In this document: one piece after another, positions 8,937 through 17,791 of the stretch
How the letters are laid out: every line of letters begins with the position of its first letter
Position numbering within the stretch: the first letter of the stretch is position 1
Source: Pelodictyon luteolum
Lineage (GTDB): Bacteria; Bacteroidota; Chlorobiia; Chlorobiales; Chlorobiaceae
NCBI RefSeq assembly: GCF_001622165.1
Contig: NZ_LVWG01000009.1
Coordinates: 1-64,000, forward strand
Direction of reading: 5' to 3'
Length of the DNA stretch: 64,000 nucleotides
Position numbers and translations under genes: made by a program
The notes under the pieces: generated by a model
Seen by the model: only the letters and a program-made list of their open reading frames with translations
What the model was told of the DNA's origin: nothing
The model's database searches: none

Positions 8937-10586
8937 TCAGTCGAGAATGACCCGGAAGAACCTCTCCGGACGATGGAAGTCCGGAGGTTCGGGTGCTTCG
9001 TTCCACCAGGGAAGAAGCCCGAGCGAACCCTCTGCACCGCAAGCACAGCACTGGAGCGGCAGCACACCTCCGCCACCCTTCTCAGGCTCGATGAACGGGC
9101 CGAGCACCCCGTACGTGAAGGTCATCCCGAAGCGCCCTTCCTCGAACTCCACCACAACTCCATTTCTCCATAGCTTTCCTGACGGCCGCAGATGGCCCGC
9201 AGCCCGACGGCGCAGACCCTCAAAGCGGATTGCAAGCCAGAGGCCGGAAGGTCCCGCCTCGAATTCCAGATAGGGGCCATTGCCGCCGCCAATGAACAGC
9301 TCTGAGGCTCCATACTCCCAGAGCCTGTCCATGAAGCCATCCGCATCCGGCCCATGCTCCGGCGGTACCATGAACCCTGCAGGCAGCGGAGAGGACGTGC
9401 TCCAGCGGATGAACGGCCGGTCGCATTCAATTGCGGCAAGGCTGAGCGGCATCAGCTGCTCCAGACGCACCTCCACCCCGGAAGGAAACTCCATCTCCCG
9501 GCCGGAGTAACCCGTCATGGGTCCCCGGAGAAGCACCCTTGGAAAGAAGTTTGAGGGGATTCCTCCTGCTTCAGGCGTACCGGGACCATCAAGAATACCA
9601 GCCCAGCCATAGTCCGGATCATCCCGGTCGACGACAGAAGACACCCCGCACCGATCAAGCAGCTTTAAGGGGAACCGGCCGATGCATTCAAGCTCAAGCT
9701 GAAGCTGTATCCCCTCATGCTCAAACGCAGCGGCCCTCATCCGTCCTGCAAGGCGAAGGACATCAGCGGCACTGGCTTCGATTTCATTGAAAATGAAGTT
9801 GGCATGGTGCAGGCTGACAACCGCCCCTCCCTCCCTGGCGCCCTTGAAACCGAGCTCTTCAAATATCCTGCCGCAGGGGCGGCCGGCATCGTAATTGTTC
9901 CTGAACACCGAGCCGCAGCTGGGGTGGTCAAAGTGATGTTTCTGAAGCCGCTCATCGAGATGGCCGTTCATCCGGGCCTCGATCTCCTCCTGCGTGCCGA
10001 ATCCCCCGAACCGGAGCAGGACTCCGAGCACGATGCCCGGCCTGTGCATGAGAGAGGTATCTTTATAGCCATGAAAAACCTCTTCGGGCTGAAGCATAAA
10101 GAGGGTCCCGTCAAGTGAGAGGACGAAAACACCGGCCGTCACCGCCGATATTTCGCCACCGAAACAGCGGGCGTTCATCCTCACCGTTCCGCCGATACGG
10201 CCGGGAAGACGGTAGAGCCACTCTCCCCCGCTGATGCCCTGGCGGAGCAGTTCCAGAGCCACAGCGGTGTTCTCGGCACCCGCCTCCACAAAGAGCTCGA
10301 GAGGAGCGGTGCGCGAGATGCGCTGCATTGCCTCAAGGGAAAGAACGGTCCCCTGAAAATCATCATCAGAGAACAGCGTGTTGCTGCCGCTGCCGAGGAC
10401 GGCAAGCGGTAGGCCCTCTGTCCGGTTCCAGCGGACGAGGTCGGCACATTCGGCCGGCGAGGAGGGAAACGCAATGAACCGGGCCCTGCCCCCGATCCCG
10501 TAGTACGCTCTGGAGTGCAGCGGAACATCGGCTTCATACCGGCATGGAGGAGTGGAGTGGCTCATCGCTGGAGGATAGGTTGACAT
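8937..10586 (-). CDS. murB: MurB (UDP-N-acetylenolpyruvoylglucosamine reductase) fused to a DOMON-like domain
   Basis: About 549 residues from ATG 10584-10586; a TTG at 10634 and an ATG at 10565 are alternatives. Residues ~20-315 are a MurB: FAD-binding LAVLGSGSNTLFSD, GRIGGTVRMNARCFGGE, the catalytic-serine motif SCGSVFRN and the final acid in LELECIGRF. MurB reduces the enolpyruvyl group in UDP-MurNAc synthesis. The remaining ~235 residues resemble DOMON-like proteins (LWEYGASELFIGGG, YLEFEAGPSGLW), a beta-sandwich fold often tied to sugar or haem binding. Stand-alone MurB is about 300 residues, so this is a fusion. No other mur gene is near. It may be the cell's only MurB or a paralogue. 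Confidence 0.82.
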   Translation of the reverse strand: MSTYPPAMSHSTPPCRYEADVPLHSRAYYGIGGRARFIAFPSSPAECADLVRWNRTEGLPLAVLGSGSNTLFSDDDFQGTVLSLEAMQRISRTAPLELFVEAGAENTAVALELLRQGISGGEWLYRLPGRIGGTVRMNARCFGGEISAVTAGVFVLSLDGTLFMLQPEEVFHGYKDTSLMHRPGIVLGVLLRFGGFGTQEEIEARMNGHLDERLQKHHFDHPSCGSVFRNNYDAGRPCGRIFEELGFKGAREGGAVVSLHHANFIFNEIEASAADVLRLAGRMRAAAFEHEGIQLQLELECIGRFPLKLLDRCGVSSVVDRDDPDYGWAGILDGPGTPEAGGIPSNFFPRVLLRGPMTGYSGREMEFPSGVEVRLEQLMPLSLAAIECDRPFIRWSTSSPLPAGFMVPPEHGPDADGFMDRLWEYGASELFIGGGNGPYLEFEAGPSGLWLAIRFEGLRRRAAGHLRPSGKLWRNGVVVEFEEGRFGMTFTYGVLGPFIEPEKGGGGVLPLQCCACGAEGSLGLLPWWNEAPEPPDFHRPERFFRVILD

Positions 10587-10701
10587 GATCGGGGCGCATT
10601 CAGGCACAGGCGGTACATGAACAGTAACATACAAAGCGGGAGCGGGTTTCTCAAGGCTCCCGCCTGCTCATTTCAGAAAAGCCCCAGCCCGGCACTTCCG
10701 C

Positions 10702-11232
10702 CTATGGCCCCGGCACGGTCGAGTGGTAGACGACAGCATCGTTTTCGCTTGTGGCATTCAATATCCGCCGTGCCTCTTCAGCTTCATCGGCCGTTCCTTC
10801 CGCCACCAGAAGGAAATGACCATCCCGGAGTGCGGCTTCATACCGGTTCGTGCACTCCTTCGGAATGCCGATACTGAAGAGCGCCGCACCGATTGCGCTG
10901 AGCCCGCCGACCACAAGCTCCCGCTCAAGGGCAGCAAGAATCAGTTCCACTATGGGACCGAACAGCATCACATGGCCGATGCCGGGCACAAAAAAAGAGG
11001 CTGAAGAGGAAAACTGTCGGGAAAGACCCTGCCAGAAGGCTTCGAGCTTCCCGCACGCCCTCAGCTTCTCACCGGTACGGTAAAAACCCGAAACATGCCC
11101 CCCAAGAGGGGAATCCATGCCGATAAGTGAAAGCCTTGCAAGATTGAATCCGGATGATCGCAGCTCTTCAATGGCCTTTTCAGCCGCGAGATGCTCAAGG
11201 AACACCCCCGTCGTCACATTTCTCCTCTCCAT
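10702..11232 (-). CDS. DUF1269-like / general-stress-type protein
   Basis: 176 residues starting MERRNVTTGVFLEHLAAEKA. The N-terminus resembles the general stress protein 17M/YflT domain (a short fold that reads an alpha-beta unit ending in ARLSLIGM). Two hydrophobic, glycine-rich stretches follow (FFVPGIGHVMLFGP and LVVGGLSAIGAALFSIGIP), as in DUF1269-type membrane-associated proteins. The C-terminal part (HFLLVAEGTADEAEEARRIL) repeats the small alpha-beta unit. Function is unknown; related proteins are stress-linked. It stands alone between murB and a nitroreductase-like gene, all on the minus strand. Confidence 0.6.
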   Translation of the reverse strand: MERRNVTTGVFLEHLAAEKAIEELRSSGFNLARLSLIGMDSPLGGHVSGFYRTGEKLRACGKLEAFWQGLSRQFSSSASFFVPGIGHVMLFGPIVELILAALERELVVGGLSAIGAALFSIGIPKECTNRYEAALRDGHFLLVAEGTADEAEEARRILNATSENDAVVYHSTVPGP

Positions 11233-11348
11233 TCCATTCCTCCCTCATGCTCTGCACGTTAGACAAGCTACAGCGACAATAGATAGGGGGGAATACATAG
11301 GGGGAAAATACACTTCAACAGTACAACATATCATGAGCCGGATGCCAT

Positions 11349-11975
11349 TCATGGCCCGGCTCCCTCTTTTTCACCCTTCACCAGCACACGCTCTTCAATC
11401 GGCAGGAACGACTTTTCGCCGGGCCAATGCCTGACACTGCCGTAAACCAGCTGTGAGAGGAGACGCCATGAAGGCGGGAGGCACCATTCACGCTGCACCG
11501 CTTCATCTATAAGCGGATTGTAATGCTGGAGCGATGCGCCGCATCCTTCATCCTCAAGCGCGGTCCATACGATGTACTGCGCCATGCCCGAAGTCTGCAG
11601 CGAAAAGAGGGGGAACTGTTGAGCATAAAGAGGATAGCTGGTGCGGAGGCCATCGATCACGGTCTGGTCCTCAAAAAACATCACGGTTCCCGCACCGGCA
11701 CGGAACCCTGCGATTTTTTCCTCAGTCGCCGAAAAAGACTCATCGGGAACAACCCCGCGCAGGATTTCGAGAACAATGTCCCAGAGCCTCCGGTGTGCAT
11801 CAGGCTTCAGAACCACGGCGCGAGAACTCTGCGAGTTGAAGGTTGAGGGGGTATGGAGTATGGCGTGCTGGACAATCGCTACGACCCGGTCGTGTTCAAC
11901 CGCCACGTCAGCACCGATGTCATAGACCGATCGGCGGTGGCGGACGGCCTCAAGGAAATCCCGATTCATGCTCAT
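11349..11975 (-). CDS. Nitroreductase-family FMN oxidoreductase
   Basis: 208 residues. RRSVYDIG near the N-terminus, PSTFNSQSSRAVVL, and FEDQTVIDGLR with SGMAQYIVW match the small nitroreductase subfamily related to yeast Hbn1/Frm2 and bacterial YdgI-like enzymes. These are cytosolic FMN proteins that reduce nitro or other electrophilic compounds with NAD(P)H. The start at 11975 (MSMNRDF) or 11969 (MNRDF) cannot be decided. It is divergent from the DUF2141 operon, with a 165-base shared upstream region. Confidence 0.8.
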   Translation of the reverse strand: MSMNRDFLEAVRHRRSVYDIGADVAVEHDRVVAIVQHAILHTPSTFNSQSSRAVVLKPDAHRRLWDIVLEILRGVVPDESFSATEEKIAGFRAGAGTVMFFEDQTVIDGLRTSYPLYAQQFPLFSLQTSGMAQYIVWTALEDEGCGASLQHYNPLIDEAVQREWCLPPSWRLLSQLVYGSVRHWPGEKSFLPIEERVLVKGEKEGAGP

Positions 11976-12078
11976 TGCTCTCCCGGTGGCTTCTGGTGAA
12001 AAAAACTTAACTAATGAAAAAACATGAACGCATGAAACGCCCCTCCCGTTCCGGAATCTCGGGCAGGTGCCGTTGATT

Positions 12079-12085
12079 GTGTATA
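12079..12085 (+). promoter_or_regulatory. Possible -10 element for the DUF2141-ydbH operon
   Basis: The stretch GTGTATATTCAG lies about 60 bases before the DUF2141 start in the divergent intergenic region. No convincing -35 match was found at the right distance. Weak call. Confidence 0.2.
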
Positions 12086-12140
12086 TTCAGAATAAAAGAA
12101 CGACCCGCACCATACACCATACAACCAGCTACAGGAACAC

Positions 12141-12668
12141 ATGCACAGCTTGAAAGCACTCCTCCTCCCATTGCTTGCAGTCCCCCTGCTCTCGGCATCG
12201 GTGCCGGACGCCGGTAACAACATCGAAAGAGGATCCCTTCGGGTAAAGGTCATGGACCTCTCCAGCACAGAGGGCATTATCGGAGCAGCCCTTTACACGT
12301 CAAAACAGGGCTTCCCCGACAAACCCGAGCGGGCCTATCTCTCCAAAGCAATGAAGCTGCAGGGTGCGTCCCCTGTCTTTGAATTCAGGAACATCCCTTA
12401 CGGCACCTACGCCGTAAGCATCCTGCACGATGAAAACGGCAACGGGAAAATGGACAAGACCTTCATCGGCATCCCCAAGGAAGGGTTCGGGGTCTCTAAC
12501 AATCCTCCCATCGGATACGGTCCCCCGAGTTTCAAGGAGGCCCGCTTCGAGATTACAGGAAAAGAAGTTGAAGTGAGGGTCGCTATGAACTATCTTGAGA
12601 AAATGACAGGTTCAAAGAACAGCAGCAACGCACATAACGGCAGCATACAGCAAAAGGACCACAGATGA
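12141..12668 (+). CDS. DUF2141 exported protein
   Basis: 175 residues with a signal peptide (MHSLKALLLPLLAVPLLSAS). The mature part is a DUF2141 domain: IIGAALYTSKQGFP, YAVSILHDENGNGKMD and IPKEGFGVSNN are its hallmark segments. DENGNGKMD looks like a calcium loop. The C-terminal ~25 residues are polar and low-complexity. It is probably periplasmic. Its TGA overlaps the ATG of the YnbE-like lipoprotein (ATGA), tying it to the YnbE-YdbL-YdbH envelope lipid-transport genes that follow. The family has no established function. Confidence 0.82.
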   Translation: MHSLKALLLPLLAVPLLSASVPDAGNNIERGSLRVKVMDLSSTEGIIGAALYTSKQGFPDKPERAYLSKAMKLQGASPVFEFRNIPYGTYAVSILHDENGNGKMDKTFIGIPKEGFGVSNNPPIGYGPPSFKEARFEITGKEVEVRVAMNYLEKMTGSKNSSNAHNGSIQQKDHR

Positions 12669-12862
12669 AACGGAACAACACGTCCCTCTTCATGCTTCTC
12701 GTATCGGGATCCTTCCTCCTCGGATGCAATCCCACCGTCAGGGTCGAAGCCCCCGACAAGCCGATCGTAATCAACATGAACATCAAAATCGATCATGAAA
12801 TCCGCGTCAAGGTCGACAGGGAGCTCGACTCGCTGCTTGACAACAAACAGGGACTATTCTAA
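12665..12862 (+). CDS. ynbE: YnbE-family lipoprotein
   Basis: 65 residues. The N-terminal lipoprotein signal ends LLGC, and the mature part carries the YnbE signature (NPTVRVEAPDKPIVINMNI, KIDHEIRVKVDREL). In E. coli YnbE is a small outer-membrane lipoprotein that assembles with the AsmA-like YdbH to make a periplasm-spanning phospholipid bridge, with YdbL as chaperone. All three are here, in the order ynbE-ydbL-ydbH rather than ydbH-ynbE-ydbL. It overlaps the DUF2141 gene by four bases and lies 17 bases before ydbL. Confidence 0.9.
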   Translation: MKRNNTSLFMLLVSGSFLLGCNPTVRVEAPDKPIVINMNIKIDHEIRVKVDRELDSLLDNKQGLF

Positions 12863-12879
12863 ACCGGAGAACCAGCACG

Positions 12880-13227
12880 ATGAAAAAGAAATCGATTTTC
12901 TCTCTCGCCATCCTCTCTTGTATGATGATGCTGATGGCACTGGCCGCACCAGCTTCGGCACTTGACCTTGATACGGCACGCTCCAGCGGGCTTGCCGGAG
13001 AAGTCGACAACGGCCTGCTGGCCGTGCCCCCAGGCGCACCAGGGGATGCAGCCGCCCTCATCATAAACATCAACAACCAGCGCAGGGCCGAATACGCACG
13101 GGTTGCGGCCCAGAACAACCTTGCGCTCGATGTCGTCGGCTCAATGATGTTCCAGAAGATCTACAGCCGGCTTCCGGAAGGCACATGGATCCAGATAAAG
13201 GGCGAATGGAAGAAAAAAACACCCTGA
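12880..13227 (+). CDS. ydbL: YdbL-family (DUF1318) periplasmic protein
   Basis: 115 residues with a clear signal peptide (SILSCMMM-type hydrophobic core ending ALAAPASA). The mature part matches DUF1318/YdbL: ARSSGLAGEVDNGLLAV, then NINNQRRAEYARVA and GTWIQIKGEWKKK. YdbL is thought to be a periplasmic chaperone controlling assembly of YnbE on YdbH. A GGAGA Shine-Dalgarno precedes the ATG. Only nine bases separate it from the ydbH start. Confidence 0.9.
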   Translation: MKKKSIFSLAILSCMMMLMALAAPASALDLDTARSSGLAGEVDNGLLAVPPGAPGDAAALIININNQRRAEYARVAAQNNLALDVVGSMMFQKIYSRLPEGTWIQIKGEWKKKTP

Positions 13228-13236
13228 CCGCTTCCC

Positions 13237-15303
13237 GTGAAATGGCTGCTGCGATTAATCCCCCTGCTCCTTCTGCTGCCGCTGCTCCTTATTGCGGCAG
13301 CATGGGTTTTCTTTCCGCAGATTGCCCCCGCCCTTCTCCGTCCCGTTCTTGAAGCTCCCGGACGCCAGATCGAGATCACAGGCCTCTTTCGGCCCGGCTT
13401 CAACTCGATAGGCTGCCTTGCCCTCACAGCCGCTGTTGAGGTGCCGCCGGGCCCCTGCTCCCCGGACACCACAGCGACCCTCTACAAGGCAGCACTCAAG
13501 AGGCCGCAGCTGCACTGGAATACCGATCTTTCGAAGCTCGCCGCCACAGGAAAAGCCACCATCACCCTTCGCATCACTGCCGACAGCCTGCAGTTCGGAC
13601 CCGACTCCAAAGCATTCAGTTTTTCCGATACCGACCCTCTTGCCGGAGTGGAGATGAGCATCTCGCTGAACGGCCTCAATGCGCCGACATTCACCCCGCT
13701 TGCCGCCTCGTATGTGGTTGATGATGCAGCCATGGATGCCGGCGGGTTCAAGGCCCGGGGCATCAGTTTCCCGTTTCTGGCAGCGGCCAACCGGGGATGG
13801 GCACCAGAAAAAGCCGACATCAGGGTACGGAGCCTTGAAAACGAGTCCGGTCCATTGCCCGTAACCGCCATCCGGGCCACCCTCATCGCTCTGCCCGACA
13901 CAAGCAACCATTGCACCCTCACCCTCAACAATTCCTCCCTGGAACTCTTCGGAATGAGGGCCTCGACCGACACGCTTGCCTACAATATGCTCCGGAATCG
14001 GGCCGCATTCCAGCTCGATATCGAAAACGCCGATCTTCTACGCCTGCAGGGAGCCAAAGCAGGCGGGCGAACAAAGCCCTTTGCCACAGGGGTCCTGCAG
14101 GGAAGCATTCCTATCGTCTACAGCGACTCCGTCTTGAGTATAGAGGGTGCCCGCATCTCGGCATCAAAGCCCCTTGCATTCCATTGGTACGACCGCACCA
14201 TGCACGAGTGGCTGTCGATCGAGCCGGGCAAGGGGCCCATCATCGGGAACCTCAAGGCCCAGATATCGGTCGGAGGCCCGGAGGGAATAGGGCTTACATC
14301 CCTCTCGGCAGGAATGCTTCAGGGAACCCTCAAAGCCAAAACCGCCCGAACTCAAGCGCCATCCGGCAGGAAGCCTATCATCGTAAGGATTGAAGGCGTC
14401 GATGCCCTGCAGACGGTCAAGTTCCACGGAGCCTATAAAGGGGCACTCAAAGGCCGGATCTACGGGACATTACCCCTCACTCTTGAGAAAAAGGGGTTTG
14501 CGATCCATAACGGCACCCTCCGCTCAGAGGGTGGAGGCACCATCTCAATCCGAGACCCGAAAACCCGAATAGAGACCTCCTACAGATTCACGGAGCCGAT
14601 GGCGAACTTCACCCGTTACCCGACCGGTGCCCTTACCCTCGATTTCAGCATGAAAGAGCTCAAACGCAAGGCAGAGGGCGGAGAACTGCTCCTCACCCAC
14701 CCTGCAGGCAGAGCCATGCTGTGGAGCGATCCGGCGTCCCCTGACATGGTACGCCTTACAAACTTCAGTGCAGGATTTTTCAACTCCACCCTCAGCATAA
14801 CCGAAGCACGCTATGACATGCTGAAGGGCAGCGGAAACAGCGTGCTGCATTTCAGCAGCCTCCCGCTGCAGAAACTGCTGGACCTGCAAGGCACGAAAAA
14901 ACTCTATGCAACCGGCACCCTTCTTGGCAACATACCCGTCAGAATGGAAAAAGAGAGCATCGCAATCAAGAACGGCGGCATGCGAGCCGAGGAATCCGGG
15001 CAGATCATCTATGCCACCACCCCCGAGGAGCGCGCCGCCGCCAACCCCGGGCTCAGAACCACCTATGAGGCACTCACCAACTTCCTCTACATGCAGCTCA
15101 CCTCTTCAATCGACATGGCTCCTGATGGCGAGTCCCTTTTAACCGTCCAGCTGAAAGGCCATAACCCCGAATACCAGGGCGGGCGCCCGGTAGAAATCAA
15201 CCTCACCATCCGCCAGAACCTCCTCGACCTCATGAAAAGCCTGAGCATATCCTCCGACATCGAGCGCTCGATTTCAGAAAAAGCGCTCCGAAGGGAGAAC
15301 TGA
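13237..15303 (+). CDS. ydbH: YdbH-like AsmA-superfamily intermembrane phospholipid transport protein
   Basis: 688 residues from a GTG start. One N-terminal membrane anchor (LIPLLLLLPLLLIAAAWVFF) is followed by a long beta-rich periplasmic part. The conserved C-terminal region, with ARYDMLKGSGNSVLHFSSL, KKLYATGTLLGNIPVRMEK and the closing PVEINLTIRQNLLDLMKSL, is typical of YdbH/DUF748-like dicarboxylate-transport annotations. E. coli YdbH (about 880 residues) is longer but shares this end. With TamB and YhdP, YdbH moves phospholipids to the outer membrane. Linked ynbE and ydbL support the call. No T-rich terminator is obvious after the stop. Confidence 0.85.
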   Translation: MKWLLRLIPLLLLLPLLLIAAAWVFFPQIAPALLRPVLEAPGRQIEITGLFRPGFNSIGCLALTAAVEVPPGPCSPDTTATLYKAALKRPQLHWNTDLSKLAATGKATITLRITADSLQFGPDSKAFSFSDTDPLAGVEMSISLNGLNAPTFTPLAASYVVDDAAMDAGGFKARGISFPFLAAANRGWAPEKADIRVRSLENESGPLPVTAIRATLIALPDTSNHCTLTLNNSSLELFGMRASTDTLAYNMLRNRAAFQLDIENADLLRLQGAKAGGRTKPFATGVLQGSIPIVYSDSVLSIEGARISASKPLAFHWYDRTMHEWLSIEPGKGPIIGNLKAQISVGGPEGIGLTSLSAGMLQGTLKAKTARTQAPSGRKPIIVRIEGVDALQTVKFHGAYKGALKGRIYGTLPLTLEKKGFAIHNGTLRSEGGGTISIRDPKTRIETSYRFTEPMANFTRYPTGALTLDFSMKELKRKAEGGELLLTHPAGRAMLWSDPASPDMVRLTNFSAGFFNSTLSITEARYDMLKGSGNSVLHFSSLPLQKLLDLQGTKKLYATGTLLGNIPVRMEKESIAIKNGGMRAEESGQIIYATTPEERAAANPGLRTTYEALTNFLYMQLTSSIDMAPDGESLLTVQLKGHNPEYQGGRPVEINLTIRQNLLDLMKSLSISSDIERSISEKALRREN

Positions 15304-15390
15304 GCCGCAGGATCTCCTGTTTTCCTACCCCCCTGTACCCAAGCTTCCATTTTCCTACATCTCCGTATCTTTTACGACTCCGGGATGAGA

Positions 15391-15419
15391 TTGGGTCAAG
15401 ATATAAGCCATTATAGAAT
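15391..15419 (+). promoter_or_regulatory. Putative sigma-70-type promoter
   Basis: TTGGGT at 15391-15396 and TAGAAT at 15414-15419 are separated by 17 bases in a 227-base intergenic gap upstream of the repeat protein gene. Transcription would begin near 15426. Sequence match only. Confidence 0.4.
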
Positions 15420-15530
15420 AGCAACTTAACAGATAGCCTGATCCCGGCACGGTTATTGCAAAAGAATAGTGAGAACCGTATCGCAACTTCTGCACCTTTC
15501 CGTTCACCAATCAGGAACACCCACAGCATC

Positions 15531-16478
15531 ATGACAACCCGAACCATACACCCATGCATCACCCCGTACGGAGGACTTGAGGGGATCGAGTTCCGTGATC
15601 TGGCCTCGAACAGCAGAATGGACGGCGGATTCATTGCCGGCCCCCAGATCCTCAAAACACCATTCGGCGACGTGGTCCCCCAGTTTGAAACGGAAGACAT
15701 GGGGCGCCGTACCCTTAAACCGCTCTGCTTCTACAAGGACGGAACACCAAAATCCATCCCCCTGCAGACCCGGACGATGCTCATGACCCCCATCGGGCCG
15801 CTCTCGGCCGAACTCGTGACATTTTACCCCTCCGGTGCGCTGAAACGGGTCTTTCCGCTCGACGGCAAGCTCAGCGGGTTCTGGTCCTGGCAGAATGAGC
15901 TGAAGCTCGCCGAGAAGCTCAGCTTCGACTCACCGCAGGGTGCCTTGCATGCGAAGGTTATTGCATTCCGGTTCTATGAAAGCGGTGCCCTGAAAAGCCT
16001 CACCCTGTGGCCCGGAGAGTCCCTGGCCATCATGACACCTCTGGGGATGATCACAGCAAGAAAAGGGGTCTCGTTTTACGAAAACGGGGCTGTCGGCTCC
16101 CTCGAACCCCTGAAAAAGACTATGATCGAAACGCCAATCGGCGCCATGAGGGCCTATGACAGTGAACCCAACGGCATCCATGGTGACACCAACTCCCTTC
16201 AATTTACGCAGGACGGCAGCATCAAGGGCCTCAGCACGGTGGACGAAGCGGTTGAAGTGAGCATTGAGGGTGTGAAGGAAGTGTTCCGCCCCGGACTGAA
16301 AAACAATGTCTGCGGTGACGAGCGGAAGGTGAAGGTCCCCATGCATATACGGTTCAGGGGCGAGCGCGTTTTCATCAACAGCGAGGATGGGGAAGGGTTC
16401 AGTGTCGAAAAGTGCCGGGCGACAGGACTGGAAACCCTTATCGGCGCCGACGAGCCATCCTACTCCTGCGGAGGCTGA
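15531..16478 (+). CDS. Tandem-repeat protein with MORN-like G-A-L-K-S units
   Basis: 315 residues from ATG 15531 (AGGAA about 15 bases upstream); a TTG at 15456 in the same frame would add 25 residues. I do not recognise a named family. At least five imperfect units of roughly 35-48 residues can be seen, each with a TP-x-G turn and a FY-x-x-GA-x-K-S turn: TPFGD/FYKDGTPKS, TPIGP/FYPSGALKR, SPQGA/FYESGALKS, TPLGM/FYENGAVGS, TPIGA/FTQDGSIKG. This resembles MORN-type beta-hairpin repeats. No signal peptide or membrane segment is seen, so it is probably cytosolic. It is convergent with the YhiN gene, overlapping its 3' end by 19 bases. Confidence 0.65.
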   Translation: MTTRTIHPCITPYGGLEGIEFRDLASNSRMDGGFIAGPQILKTPFGDVVPQFETEDMGRRTLKPLCFYKDGTPKSIPLQTRTMLMTPIGPLSAELVTFYPSGALKRVFPLDGKLSGFWSWQNELKLAEKLSFDSPQGALHAKVIAFRFYESGALKSLTLWPGESLAIMTPLGMITARKGVSFYENGAVGSLEPLKKTMIETPIGAMRAYDSEPNGIHGDTNSLQFTQDGSIKGLSTVDEAVEVSIEGVKEVFRPGLKNNVCGDERKVKVPMHIRFRGERVFINSEDGEGFSVEKCRATGLETLIGADEPSYSCGG

Positions 16479-17791
16479 GCGGCTGAGGTTCCGGCGAGCC
16501 ATCCTGTGGAAAAAGCCGCCTGCAGGTTATAGCCGCCGATTTCGCCGGTGTAGTCGAGCACTTCACCGGCGAAATACAGCCCTGGGACCAGTCGCGACTC
16601 CATCGTTTTAGGGTTCACCTCCCCAAGCACGACCCCGCCAGCCGAAACCTCACCCTGCTCCATCGGGACCTTCGAGACCGAACCCAGCGGAAACCGCTTC
16701 AGCACCGAGAGCAGGGAGTGCCGGGCTTTCTTCTGCAGTCCACCCCAGACCGTGTCGTCTCCAATACCGGCGTGCCGGAGGATACAGGCCACAAAAGCGG
16801 TCGGGATGGTGCCGTTAGGATGGTTCCCGCCAGTAATCCTGCCGGTGGGGGCAATCGGACATGACTGCAGGAACTTGCGCACCATCTGCCCTCCGTTACG
16901 CGCTGCATGAAGGAGCAGTTCATCCTCCAGAGCAGCCTCCTCATGGAAGGGAAACAGATCTGCCATCATGCTGCAGGACCCGGTGGACTGCATGATGAGG
17001 GCAACATCGCGTGATAAAGAGAGCACCGCAGGGCCGCTGAGGCCGCGGTGGGTGAAGAGCACGTCCCCGTTCCGGGAACTCTTCTCTTTTCCCGAAGAGG
17101 CATGAAGGGTTACGGAGCGGAGGGCGATACCCGAAAGTCCATTGCAGGGAGGGTCGATGAGGTAGACGGGTGCGAGTGCCGGGGAGAGGGGCGTCTTTTT
17201 ATGGCCGAGCGAGACGCCAAACCGGACGCCGTCCCCCGTCGTACCAAGCTGCGGCCATGAAGCGCCGCCGGTTGCTATGATCAGTCGTTCCGCCCTGAAC
17301 ATGCCCCCCTCCGTATCCAGCTCAAACATCCCCTCCCTCCTCTTGACCCGCATCACTCTTGAAGCATACATCAGCATGCTGCCGGCACGCTGCATCCTCC
17401 GGCTGAGGGCCTCGGCAACCGCATTGGCATCACCGCCCGCTGTAAACACCTTCCCGTCGGGGCGCACCTCAAGCCCGACCCCTTCGGCATCCATCATGGC
17501 AGTGATGTCCTCATTAGTGAAGCTGTGGAGGGCATGGCGGAGAAAGCGGCGCTCCCCTTTCCTGAGAAACCCCTCTTCAAGAATGGCATCAACCGGTCCG
17601 GCATGGGTAAGATTGCATTTCCCGCCGCCGGATATCCTGATTTTCTCACCGGTACGACGGTTGCGCTCAAACACCACGACGGAACCCTCAGCCTTCGACC
17701 CGCCCCCCTGAACCGGTACCCTCAAAGCTGCAAGAGCTGCAGCCATGCCTGAGGCTCCGCCGCCGATGATGGCTACCCTGCAGTGCTTCAT
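16460..17791 (-). CDS. YhiN/HI0933-family FAD-dependent oxidoreductase
   Basis: 443 residues. The N-terminal dinucleotide fold (VAIIGGGASGMAAALAAL), FERNRRTGEKIRISGGGKCNLT and the closing GLYFAGEVLDYTGEIGGYNLQAAFSTGWLAG define this family, which binds FAD and is annotated as an aminoacetone-oxidase or hypothetical flavoprotein. Its reaction is not settled. Its start overlaps by four bases the stop of the small membrane protein upstream, so the two are translationally coupled. Its 3' end overlaps that of the convergent repeat protein. Confidence 0.87.
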   Translation of the reverse strand: MKHCRVAIIGGGASGMAAALAALRVPVQGGGSKAEGSVVVFERNRRTGEKIRISGGGKCNLTHAGPVDAILEEGFLRKGERRFLRHALHSFTNEDITAMMDAEGVGLEVRPDGKVFTAGGDANAVAEALSRRMQRAGSMLMYASRVMRVKRREGMFELDTEGGMFRAERLIIATGGASWPQLGTTGDGVRFGVSLGHKKTPLSPALAPVYLIDPPCNGLSGIALRSVTLHASSGKEKSSRNGDVLFTHRGLSGPAVLSLSRDVALIMQSTGSCSMMADLFPFHEEAALEDELLLHAARNGGQMVRKFLQSCPIAPTGRITGGNHPNGTIPTAFVACILRHAGIGDDTVWGGLQKKARHSLLSVLKRFPLGSVSKVPMEQGEVSAGGVVLGEVNPKTMESRLVPGLYFAGEVLDYTGEIGGYNLQAAFSTGWLAGTSAAQPPQE

